Assembly (NCBI GenBank): GCA_037783415.1
Contig: JAZGTN010000028.1
Span: forward strand, 2,623,001-2,687,000
DNA length: 64,000 bases
Source of the DNA: Leptasterias polaris
Lineage: Eukaryota; Echinodermata; Asteroidea; Forcipulatida; Asteriidae
Direction of reading: 5' to 3'
A model generated the notes under the pieces. It ran no database searches, was not told where the DNA came from, and saw only the letters and a list, made by a program, of their open reading frames with translations. A program made the position numbers and the translations under genes. Positions 54,267 through 64,000 of the stretch are shown here, in pieces (positions within the stretch are counted from its first letter, which is position 1; the number at the start of each line of letters is the position of its first letter).

Positions 54267-55147
54267 TTAAAGAGGGGCTCCAAGGTCGAGTTCAGTTTTT
54301 GTGATGGACTCCCTGTCCATTAGATAGAGTACTTTCGAATGCGTAAAATTAATTACAATTCTCTCACCTGACGTTAAAACGGCGTAAAATGCCTTTGTGT
54401 GGTCTATACTTGACCCTTTCAGGACGCGTTTTGTGAACATCAAAACACGTTTATTGATGACACATTTCAAATATATGAGTCTGCACATTTCGTGTACAGA
54501 AAAAAATTCAGTTCGTTTCTGAATTATTATGATATTCAATCAAAACGGCATTGAATTTGACCTTTTGACTGAAGCAAAAATTCCTCTTTGTAATGTACCC
54601 ATTTGTTGATATCCAGTGATGCCATGATTCAAACTTCACTCTGAAAGAGTATCAAATCAAATGACATTTTACAGCATTTCAACGTGAGGTTAGAGACTTT
54701 GATTTTGTCCACTTTCACAATAAGCCATTTGCGAGTTACATTTGAATAATGTCTGGTACAATGACTTGTTTAGTCACAAGTTACCGCTTAAATTTGAATT
54801 CATCAGACTATCGAGACAGTTGCTATGTCACATGATTAGGGGCAAGCTTTTGCTTAGTTACGTAAGAGACGGTGAACACCCATACACAATTCTGAATGGA
54901 TGTGTATGGCACAATGGTACCAGGGTTTGCTCATCTGGAGGTTGCTATACAAAAGCTTGCCCCGAACCATGTGACATAGCAACTGTCTCGATAGTCTGAG
55001 GAATTCAAATTTAAGCGGTAACTTGTGACTAAACAAGTCATTGTACCAGACATTATTCAAATTTAACTCGCAAATGGCTTATTGGACTCATCTGTTAGAT
55101 AACGAGTGGATCACAAAACTTAATTTGACCTTGTAGTCCCTCTTTAA
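54267..55147. mobile_element. AGAGGGGCTCCAAGGTC element, copy 4, with nested foldback
   Basis: TTAA at 54267-54270 and 55144-55147. Ends AGAGGGGCTCCAAGGTCGAG and its inverted partner TTTGACCTTGTAGTCCCTCT. It is interrupted at 54721-55081. Confidence 0.8.
54721..55081. mobile_element. Foldback element with about 130-bp arms, TA target
   Basis: TAAGCCATTTGCGAGTTACA at the left is mirrored by AAATTTAACTCGCAAATGGC then TTA at the right; the arms match with few mismatches and the loop is about 100 bp. Both arms therefore show the same short open frame in opposite directions. TA flanks both ends. Confidence 0.85.
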
Positions 55148-56949
55148 AGCGCTCGTGAATTTTTCTTATATTTCTATAACCCTCGGTAAAGTTTGTGGAC
55201 ACAAATTATACTGAACTGATGTGAAGGTGGAACCTCACCATTTGGTTCACGTGCACAACACCTGATACATGAAATAGGAAAGCACATTATTTTCTTAAGA
55301 CGTTCATCGCCTCCAAACAGCTTGACTTGTCCATGACATGTCTGTCCATGTGTCGTGAGTTTGATATTGAGACGTGTAACACTTTCACAGTCGCAGCAAA
55401 AACCAACGGGATGCAGTGCCTATGTAAACGCATCATCACACCAAGACGACCGGGCACATGTTTGCCTCTATCCTTGATCGCAACAATATTGCATTAGAAG
55501 GAACGGTGGCCTTTAATAACTTGATCAGTTCTTCTTTCCCTTTTCGCGCCAGAATTTAATTTGGCGCCAAACAACAAGATGCATGACGAGCGATGATTTT
55601 TGATGTATTCGCGGAGGCATCGGGGAGGCAAACAACACGGAGAGGGACATAAAATCCTACGTGTGTTGTCGCCTTAATTACATTATTTCACCACCAATTA
55701 ATGGACAGAGAAAAAATTCGGATTCTTTTGTTGTTCGGGTCAGCTGGATTGATTAAAGTAAATTTCTTGCGGTTAAATTAAAGGAGAGGCTTTGTTTAGC
55801 ATGGTGGGGGAAAAAAAGTATCAAGCGCTTGGCTATATTTGAAGGGTCGTTTTATTTTTGCTTCGTCGGCTCTTTGTTGACTTGAAGCAGGCTGTCGTTT
55901 TTGCTGTACAAATATTACTCACATTCACAAATTTATTGTGTCAGATTCTTTGGCAAAATTTGTCAAATGAGAAAAGATTCCAAAGTAAAATAATTTCCTT
56001 CACAATTTTCCTAACACGAACGAACAAATAGTAAAAGCAAGACTGATGTGTCACTTTAGAGAAAGAGAAAGTAAAAGCAGCTGACATTACATCTATTTAT
56101 AGTCTGTATAAACTATATTCACATAATTTACTAAAACAAGCGTATACATTAAACTAAAACAGGATTTTAAACGAAATGATAAATGGAGGAGATATGTCAC
56201 ACGTGTACATCACTAAAACAGTCTTTCACCAAAGGTATGAAAAACGATTTCTGAATTGATATAGATTGACAAGCTGTGTGTTGGTTAAACAGTGTTTCAG
56301 CGCACGTTCATGCCCCGCACCTTAATAACGTTCACCTTGACCTTGAGTTGTGCACACAAATAACCAATTCCAGGCAGCTTCCAACACGAAAAGGGGTTAT
56401 TTTTCTCCTTAAATAGAGGGACTATTAATTTGCATACATTCTACGAATTCGAGCTGCAGTCTCTCATTCACTTAAACTGAATGAAACGAGAAGGAAATCG
56501 TTTCACATCTAGATTGGGCTGGGAGGGAGGGGTGTTAAGTTTGGACAGCGTTGAATTATTCGCATGAGAGTTTGTGCTCCCCTCCCCTAACCTCCAAAGA
56601 GGTATTTTATTTTAATTTTTTTATAGAACCATTAGACGCCCTATTGCTGGGCATGTACCCGTTTTTGAATCAATCCGTACTGCTCCTTAAGATACAACTG
56701 GTAGTAAGGGAACATGATATAAACAATTGCACTAATTCATGATTCAAACCCACCTCAATGGTATGAGATTGGAACAGTCTCGCACAGATAAACTGTTTTT
56801 CGACTGTAGCTTTATGTTAATATTACGCGAATGAACTCTATCTATTACGCGAATGAACTCCGTGCGTATACTGTAGACAGTACACAGATATAAAAGAAAC
56901 ATGTGAAGATGATATACATTCAATGGCGAAATATTCAGTTGTAGGCCTA
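55148..56949. other. Stretch without a recognised gene
   Basis: Apart from the E2F-like pair, no coding or repeat structure is recognised. Confidence 0.5.
55541..55573. promoter_or_regulatory. Paired E2F-like sites
   Basis: TTTTCGCGCC (55541-55550) and the palindrome TTTGGCGCCAAA-like TTTGGCGCCAAAC variant around 55559-55572 both fit E2F cores (TTTSGCGC). No gene start is recognised nearby. Confidence 0.3.
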
Positions 56950-57450
56950 CACTCTTAAAACTATCGGGCCAGAATTAATCCGGATTAGTTCCGGGTTCCG
57001 TGGGGCCTAAACCAATTCTGGGTCAGGTTGACCCGGAAACTGGGTCAAACTGACCGGAAACTGTGTCAAACTGACCGGAAACTGTGTCAAACTGACCGGA
57101 AACTGTGTCAAACTGACCCGAAACTGTGTCAAACTGACCCGAAACTGTGTCAAACTACTGACCCGAAACTGTGTCAAACTGACCGGAAACTGTGTCAAAC
57201 TGACCCGAAACAGTGTCAAACAGACCCGAAACTGTGTCAAACTGACCCGAAACTGTGTCAAACTACTGACCCGAAACTGTGTCAAACTGACCGGAAACTG
57301 TGTCAAACTGACCGGAAACTGTGTCAAACTGACGCAGGATCAGAGTCAACATCCCATCTTGTTAAAACCAGTTTCCGGGTCAGCCTGACCTAAGATTTTT
57401 CCCTTTGTCCCACAATCGGGATCAACTCTGACCCTGGGAGTTTCAGAGTG
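56950..57450. mobile_element. MITE with CACTCTTAAAAC ends carrying a minisatellite
   Basis: CACTCTTAAAACTATCGGGC at the left is partly mirrored by GACCCTGGGAGTTTCAGAGT at the right. It resembles 6555-6804 in its ends and in CCGTGGGGCCT/TGGGTCAGG motifs. Inside is the array at 57040-57335. Confidence 0.65.
57040..57335. repeat. 21-bp minisatellite, about 14 copies
   Basis: Unit AACTGACCSGAAACTGTGTC with an extra ACT in two units. Because the unit is a multiple of three it produces long artificial open frames on both strands. Confidence 0.9.
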
Positions 57451-58224
57451 CGGGAGGAAAAGTACCCATTCTATATATAGGCCTATACCTTGTTTTTGCC
57501 TTATCTGAGGGATTCGAGCTTGGGTCCAAGAGAACTTTTGGGGATCTTGTTCCCAACTTCAGATACCGTACAAGAGCAGTATATCATGACTCGATACCCC
57601 TCCAGACATGGTTATAGGTTTCTTCTTATTTGAATAGTTCTATTCAAATAAGACGAAACTTCTCAGAAGAATTTATACAATGACTTTGCTCAAAGTCTAC
57701 GTTCTTGTAAAGCTCGAAGATTGGACTGGTTGTTCGCTTTCGAACACTAGCTAAGAATTAGAGGGTTTCCTTCTAACGTGAACTCTGGCCTTCATTTCAT
57801 GCTTATAGATTCTGACAATAAGTCTCAAGCATTTTCGATCCACAATCACTTGTATAGACTTTAGAGGTTTACAGCCATGAGTATGCATTAGTTATACCAT
57901 TTGAATGATGTCAGAGCGATCGGAACAGCAAACATCGAATGTTCAAATATTTAAACTTATCGATTTGACCATAGAAGCCGACAGTCGTCTAGAAACTCGG
58001 TTCAAAGTATATAAGAACTGGATCTGAGATTATGTCAGGTCTTGTTATTAATCTACGTATTGGGTGAGGTATGAAATTGGGAGTGGTGAGAAATTACAGA
58101 TGGATTTTTAACCCGATCAAATATTCATGTGTAATCGACTGTCTGTTTTTACTTAAATGACTGTGAAACCGAAACAACAAAATACTTCATTTGCTAAATT
58201 ATATTCAGGCTTTGTCTTTAAGTT

Positions 58225-58415
58225 TTTGAGTGAGTTGCCAGCAGGAACAGTAAGCTCGTCCCCCAGCTTTTTCACTTGTCCATTTTGCATATTAAATTAG
58301 GCTTGTTAACGCTGAACTATCCCGCCGGACTACTTAGCGTGAATTTTGACTGGTCCTCATGTGTTTCAACTATAGCATTTGGCCAGCAGACCGCTGTTAA
58401 GAGAGAACGCTGATA
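58225..58415. repeat. ACTGGTCC-type interspersed repeat, copy 3
   Basis: GCCAGCAGGAACAGTAAGCT, CCCAGCTTTTTCACTTGTCC and GCAGACCGCTGTTAAGAGAG share order with 42440-42725. Confidence 0.5.
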
Positions 58416-58622
58416 TTTGTTGTGAAACATGTGTAATTTTCTCTTTTGGAACATGTTCCAGCTTGAAGGTTCTTTCGATGATTTATCTAAACTATTACTA
58501 CAAACTCCATAGCCGTTGTGATGCATTTATGCACATTGGCCTTACGTTTTCTTGGCGGCAATAGTCATTCTACGACTTTGGTCACCAAAGCACTCATGTG
58601 TAACCACATTCCCATCATACGG

Positions 58623-58652
58623 TTTATTTATTTATTTATTTATTTATTTATT
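58623..58652. repeat. (TTTA)n microsatellite, possible LINE tail
   Basis: Seven TTTA units. Read on the minus strand it is (TAAA)n, a usual 3' tail of non-LTR retrotransposons, and could close the element whose coding end is at 59962. Confidence 0.6.
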
Positions 58653-58875
58653 CGGTTTAAAAACATCAACACGTAAAGTTCAGGAACTCATAATGGTTGA
58701 TTTACAATAATATTGAATAGTATAAACAAAATTGAACCAACAAATATACACTTAAGAAGAACATATTATTTCACACACATAAAAATGTGATTGCAATACA
58801 ATATACAACGGCTGGCTAGATGTGGCTAGACCAAGGCGAGATATGACAAAGAAATCGAAAAGAAAATAAATGACA

Positions 58876-58909
<34 letters not shown>

Positions 58910-59235
58910 GAAGAATAGTGAGAAGGAAAGAGAGAGGGACAAGAAAGGGAAGAGTAGAAAGAAAAAGAGAGAAGGTAGGGGGAAAGAGAGGGGGAGGGGA
59001 GATACGGAGGGGGAGTGAGGGAAGGAAGAAAGAGGAAGAGAAAGGGAGAGAGAGGAAGGCAGAAAGAGAGAGAAGAGAGACAGGGAGAGAGTGAGGTATA
59101 GAAAGAGAGAGCGAGAGAGAGGAGAGAGGAGAGAGAAGAGAGAGAAAAGAGGGGGAGAGAGAAGGGGATAGAAGAGAGAGAGGGAGGAGAGAAAAGGAGA
59201 GACATGGAGAGGGAGAGAGGGAAAGGGGAGAGATC
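58876..59235. repeat. Polypurine (GA-rich) tract, 360 bp
   Basis: The plus strand is almost entirely A and G, with GAGA, GGGA and GGAA runs. Its open frames on both strands are low complexity and not coding. Mirror-like purine tracts can form triplex DNA. Confidence 0.9.
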
Positions 59236-59526
59236 TTTAAAAGGCAAAATAAGAAACAAGGTAGATAAACGTAGCATTAGAACATTAATACATTTCTTAT
59301 ACACATCTACACAAGAGAAGGCGCACCGGAGCGTTCTGAGAAGACAACAATGGATTGGCCTGCAACGCATCGTCGCGTCCTCTCCGAAGGCCACGGTGCG
59401 CCTGCACATGATGGTCAACATTTCAGCATTTTCAAGAAATTTAGAGTAGCTAAAATGTACAGGCAATTTGGCAATAAATAGCAAAATATAATCAATACCC
59501 TTCCCGACAATGTTGTGCAAAACATG

Positions 59527-59940
59527 TAAAGCTAATTGTTAAAGAGTTGGCACCTCTATTAATAATGGCAAAACCCCCATTTCTTCAATATTCAGGATCA
59601 GAAAAATACAACTATAATAAAGTATTGCACCTTGTAATGGTTCTAAAGAGTCACAACATGTGAAGCTAATTGCTAAGTTGACACCTCCATTAATGGAAGA
59701 CCCGCATACCTTCAAATTATTTAACAAATCAAAAATACGGCTATAATAAAGTATTGCACTTTGTACATGTATCAGGTCTAAAGATTCACAACATGTGAAG
59801 CTAATTGGCAGGAGAAGTTGACACCTCTATTAATGGGAAAAACCCGCAAATCTTCAATATTATGAATCATGTATTAGAAAATACAGCTTTAATGAAGTAT
59901 TACACGTTGTTTCCGATCTAAAGAGTACCGGTACATGAAA
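59527..59940. repeat. Three tandem copies of a 125-135-bp unit
   Basis: Each unit runs from AAGCTAATTG through TTGACACCTCYATTAATG and TATAATAAAGTATTGCAC to TCTAAAGAKTCACAACATGT. They directly follow the LINE stop codon, so they probably belong to its 3' untranslated part. Confidence 0.8.
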
Positions 59941-59961
59941 TACAATTCAATTTTTTGGAAT

Positions 59962-61019
59962 TCACATTAGGTTATTGAGAGTCTTAATGACTTGGGGTAG
60001 AGGAGACTTTTTATAGCGTTGGGTACGACACTTGGGTTCTAGTAACCCATCCTTCGATCTTAGGGGACGATAATTAGGTAGGGTGCTTCGGAGAGGTGGG
60101 AGCATCGAACTGTGCCTAGAGCTTATGATGGACTTAGCAAACTTCTCAAATAATTGTTTTCGACGATGCTCAAGTGATATGATGTTAAGAAACTCGAGAG
60201 CATTTGCGTAGTCTGTGTAATTGTGGTAGCCAATGATAATTCTACACGCACGTTTTTGTATGCGCTCAATTTTGTTAGATTGCTGTACTGTGAGAGCTGG
60301 AGACCACACAGGGGAGGCATACTCCAGTAGTGGCCTGATATACATCAGGTAGACCGATACCAAGTCGCCGACAGGGGCTTTATACTTTTTGAGTATACAT
60401 AGCATATATAGTCGTTTAGCAGCTACACTGGTCATATGAGAAGTTTGCATGTCCCATTTCATGTCAGCTTGTACAATAACGCCCAATAGTTTGAAAGTAT
60501 CTACACATTCAAGAGTGGTTGCACCAAGGTGGAAGTTCGGAAATACAGTAGGTCTTTTCAAGAATGAAACATTCATTATCTTACATTTCTCAGGTTTAGG
60601 GGTCATGCTATTATCAGTAGACCAAGTGGAGAGATTGTTGATTACTGATTGGATGTTAGAAGGTTGGGAATGTTTCCTAACTTCTGCAATTGTGAGATCA
60701 TCTACATATTTCCATCTTAGTTGTGTATCAGAGGCAGCATCATTAATCATGACTAAGAAAAGGACCGGGCCAAGGCTACTGCCTTGGGGGGCTCCACATG
60801 TCACATTAGAGAAATTAGAGGCAATAGGACCGATACGAACACAGTGTGATCTACATTCAAGGTAACTACAAATGACTGGAATAAGTGATAGGTCTACACC
60901 AAGTTGGATAAGTTTCCTAACAACAACGTTGTGATCAATATGATCGAAAGCTTTGGCATAATCAATGGCACATAGTGATGCAACATGGCCAGGCTTATCT
61001 GAGAGAGTTTGTTTTGATC
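59962..61019 (-). pseudogene. 5'-truncated non-LTR retrotransposon reverse transcriptase
   Basis: Frame open from about 61019 to the stop at 59962 without an ATG near the start. It shows RT motif A (IDYAKAFDHIDHN), motif B (GAPQGSSLGPVLFLVMIND) and motif C (KYVDDLTI, catalytic YVDD), then the thumb/C-terminal region (FKLLGVIVQADMKWDM, YIRPLLEYASPVW, KIERIQKRACRIIIG). Motif A to the C-terminus is complete; fingers and endonuclease are missing. No stop codon or frameshift is seen, so it is young. The family is probably a LINE of the Jockey/CR1/RTE-like group; finer placement needs a tree. Confidence 0.9.
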
Positions 61020-62095
61020 ATTTAAAACAATAAACCGGCGAAAGTGCACGTTATGAATGACCTCTAAGCCACGCCCCCACTATCATGACGATTTAACATT
61101 CCACGAAATAGAGAAAAAAAAACAAAAAACTTTCCAACTTCATACATGACTGACTCCCACCAATCCCCCAACAGGACAATGTAACCTTCATTTACAAAAA
61201 TAGTGACATTGTACAGTCCAGAGACTTTTCTGGCAGGCAAGATGTTACACTTGTAATATGGGAAATTTCAAATTTTGTGTTAAAATTCCACATCGATTCA
61301 AGAGAAGTAACAGCTGAACAACCTTTTTCATATAAAAAATCGATTTGAATGCAATCTCCATGCAATCTCCATAAAATTTAAGATTTCACGTTTTCTTCCG
61401 TTGAGCTGTGTACAAGTCTTGTCTGCAGGAAGTCCAGGCTATGTGGCTATTTTGGAAACATGTGACGTCACAGGTTACACTATTGTTAATACGATAATGA
61501 CGATATTTTATGTTTATTATTTTCTCATGTATAATCTGAACACACCATGTGCATATCTGCATATTCACTGTAAAATTTCTATTCAAGTGATTTATAATTT
61601 AACTTATAAATAAATTAAAATATTTGACGCCTAGCATTCTTCTCATATACATGCAACTATACATAGCCATCTCACCGGGATATTATTTAGTATCGTGCCA
61701 CAGAAATTAATTATGCAAGGTTCTTATATTTATCAAAGGAGAATAGAGCAAGGTCTCTGCAGGTGTCAATTCAGCAATGAGCAGCCGTGAATTGGATATT
61801 TATTCAATATATAAACCATGTTCTGCCATGTTTTACTTTTTATAGCACGGATGGATTTTTGTGGCTACCATGGCCAAGTTACAAGACGGGCGGGGAGCAG
61901 TAATTGATCGTAAATTAGAAATACAGAAAAAGAAATAGATCAAGTTTATTACGGTATACCCCTGAAGGGCTATCCATATAATATTGAAATGATTGACAGG
62001 CAACTTTATTGATTAGAGTTGTTGAGCTGCTTTTTGGAGTAGCAATGCTTTTTTTATCACAGTGTCTCTTTTAGAATAGGCCTATAATTATTAGG
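61020..62095. other. Stretch without a recognised gene
   Basis: AT-rich; nothing recognised. Confidence 0.5.
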
Positions 62096-62486
62096 TGTTC
62101 GGGCTTAAGCCCCGAACAACTCTTTGTTATTGTTCGGGTTTTTGTTCATTTTTAGTCTTCTTCTGAAAGTCGTTTGTCCGCAGGCAAAAGCATAGTTGCG
62201 AACCTTGGTTGACCTTGAAACTTTGCATGTAGTTAGAGTATAACTAGGAGATGCTGAGTAAGTTGTGACGTCATGATTACGTCATCAGGTGTCGAGTTAC
62301 AGTGAATCAAAGTTTAATATTTCAAAAAATCATAACTCAAAAACTAAACAATGGATTTCTACAATCAATATATCATCGGACAGGTCTTTTAAAACCCAAC
62401 AAATGCTACACAAAGAGTGACCCTAGTTTACATTGACCTCCGGCTCAAAATGTACGTTGAACATTTGGTTATTATTAGCCCGCAGA

Positions 62487-63235
62487 ATTAGCACGGGGCT
62501 GGCTGATCCGCTCTTTTGATCACAATCTACGAATACTGTGTGTAGCACACAATTAACCTGAAACGTGCACGGTTCAAAGTCCATCAAACATGTTTGTAGT
62601 CTAGTCGTAGTTCAAGGCTCGCGCAACCTGATTTGGTGTTATGCTTTTTTAGTCTCTAAAACAGCCGTCTATGCAAACCTAGCAAACAATCAAATGTCAG
62701 GCTTTTGATCGTGTGCTTTTAAAAGACTTTTGATTAAGTGTGTAGCGGGGTCACATAAACTTGAAATTTCACATACAGTTACATAATCATAATGAAATGA
62801 AACAGCATCAATAACGTCATGATGACGTCATCAGGTGTCAAATTACAAGCAGTTTTTTGTATTAAAAATTTAATCTTTGAAAATCTATATCAAATCATGA
62901 ACAAGAGACCTTGGGTTGCCTTCAGCGGGATTATATAGAGGTAATCTAGGTCTTAGTTTTTTATTTTGTGCGTGACATTTCATGACCTCTTCTTCCGGTC
63001 GAAACCGGAAAAGCCTTGAAATTTAAAAGTGTCAGTTTTTTAGAAGCACGGGCCTGGCTGTTCCGCTCCATTGATCACAAGGTCCAAAGTCCATCAAACA
63101 TGCTTGTGGTCTAGTCTCTGTTCAAGGTTCGCGCAACCTGATTCTGACATTACGCTTGGTTAGTCTCTAAAACAGCCGTCCATGCAAACCTCGCTATAAC
63201 AATCAAATGTTAGGCTTTTGATCGTGTACTTTTTT
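62487..63235. repeat. Two direct copies of a roughly 200-bp block
   Basis: TCAAAGTCCATCAAACATGT, CGCGCAACCTGATT, AGTCTCTAAAACAGCCGTCT and GCTTTTGATCGTGT occur in order in 62487-62716 and again in 63045-63235. The spacer has ACGTCATGATGACGTCATC. A GTTCGGGCTTAAGCCCCGAA palindrome at 62098-62120 may mark an outer element end. Confidence 0.75.
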
Positions 63236-63574
63236 ATACTTTTGCTGAATGCTTGTCCTTTTAATTTAAATAGAGGACCGGCCTCCTTCCCGTGTCTCTT
63301 AAAATATAATATAAGAACAAAGAAGATGGTTAACACGAAAACGTGAAGAAAAGAAAAAAATTGAAGCACTCTTGAGATGTTTGCGACTCGAGATTAACAC
63401 CCACAATGAAACCATGAAGTGTGGTGATTCGTTTCACTCTATACATTGGGCAGATAAAACTCTTACTTTATGTTTCTGATCGGGCGAAATTGAAATAGTA
63501 TTTGTATTATTTTAGTAACGTTATTCTCAAAGGTCCAGCTTTAAAATTGCGTGCATTGGGTGAAATGTCCGAAG

Positions 63575-63900
63575 AAGAAAAAAACAAGAAGAACAAGAAC
63601 AAGAACAAGAACAATAACTAAACACTATACGTGTTTCTCCTTTAGACGAGCAAAACCTGTTCCGGTTTATTTTACTTTACGATCCAGACCCTGAACCTGA
63701 ACCTGACCCTGAGTCAGGCAGTAGACAACTACCCTAAACGTAACACAACCCTCTCATGTGGCTCTATGACCAAACCCTAACCACAACATTGATTTTGAAC
63801 CTGACCCTTACTCTTAACAACGACTCTAATCCTAACCCTACCCAGACAATGATCATTATCCTGACCCCAGCCGTAACTTCCTGACCTTTGACCGATCATT
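63575..63900. repeat. (AAGAAC)n and degenerate CCTGAA/CCCTAA tract
   Basis: 63583-63615 is AAGAAC-rich. 63680-63890 has scattered ACCCTGA, ACCTGA and CCCTAAC motifs resembling decayed telomere-type repeats. No gene is seen to the right edge. Confidence 0.55.
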
Positions 63901-64000
63901 AAAACTTGATAAACTTTCCAAACTTATGTTGCCAAACATTACTATACTGGCAAGGGCGTCGATCGCTACTGAAAAGCAGGGGGGACGAGCGAGGAAGTCT

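Noticed and set aside
57007..57393. Open frames on both strands with LTQFRVS or LCQTDPK repeats
   Set aside because: Generated by the 21-bp minisatellite.
58816..59520. 234-codon minus-strand frame rich in Ser, Leu, Phe
   Set aside because: It is the complement of the polypurine tract; composition explains the lack of stops.

Overview
This window looks like animal (metazoan) genomic DNA, most likely from an echinoderm and perhaps a starfish. It is AT-rich and intron-heavy, with GT-AG introns, CR1-like LINE fragments, tRNA-derived SINEs and many short inverted-repeat elements. Several of these resemble families I associate with sea stars and sea urchins. The taxon assignment rests on memory of those repeats and was not tested.

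The only gene I can support is on the minus strand and covers the left 39 kb (39042 down to 536, continuing past the left edge). It is an SLC6 family sodium- and chloride-coupled transporter closest to the glycine transporters GlyT1 and GlyT2. Twelve coding exons can be placed, all with GT-AG borders and a reading frame that closes at every junction, giving 658 complete residues. The visible part runs from the N-terminus to about TM10; TM11, TM12 and the C-terminus lie outside. Exon 1 encodes an acidic tail and what reads as a SAM (sterile alpha motif) domain, joined in phase to the transporter. I know of no described SAM-SLC6 fusion, and this is the best novelty candidate here. The substrate-site residues are mixed: a GlyT1-like glycine in TM6 and a GlyT2-like glutamate in TM10.

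The introns are packed with repeats. Intron 6 (8627-19171) holds a 4.38 kb inverted repeat (11983-16361) flanked by AATAGG on both sides. Its arms consist of tandem copies of an 18-bp palindrome, a small MITE, a captured retroelement coding fragment and a 21-bp minisatellite. Intron 6 also carries a 210-bp copy of sequence from 8 kb away, inserted with a 45-bp flanking duplication. Intron 1 (31157-38578) holds a three-level transposon nest and eleven tandem CRE-like sites. Intron 4 contains a SINE inside a DNA element. Introns 10 and 11 contain LINE fragments and foldback elements.

The right 25 kb (39.1-64 kb) has no gene I can recognise. It holds a CR1-like LINE end, a 5'-truncated LINE with reverse transcriptase motifs, several TTAA-flanked MITEs, an interstitial telomere-like tract, minisatellites, a 360-bp polypurine tract, and possible promoter-like sites (NRF-1-like at 40.66 kb, E2F-like at 55.55 kb) with no gene assigned to them.
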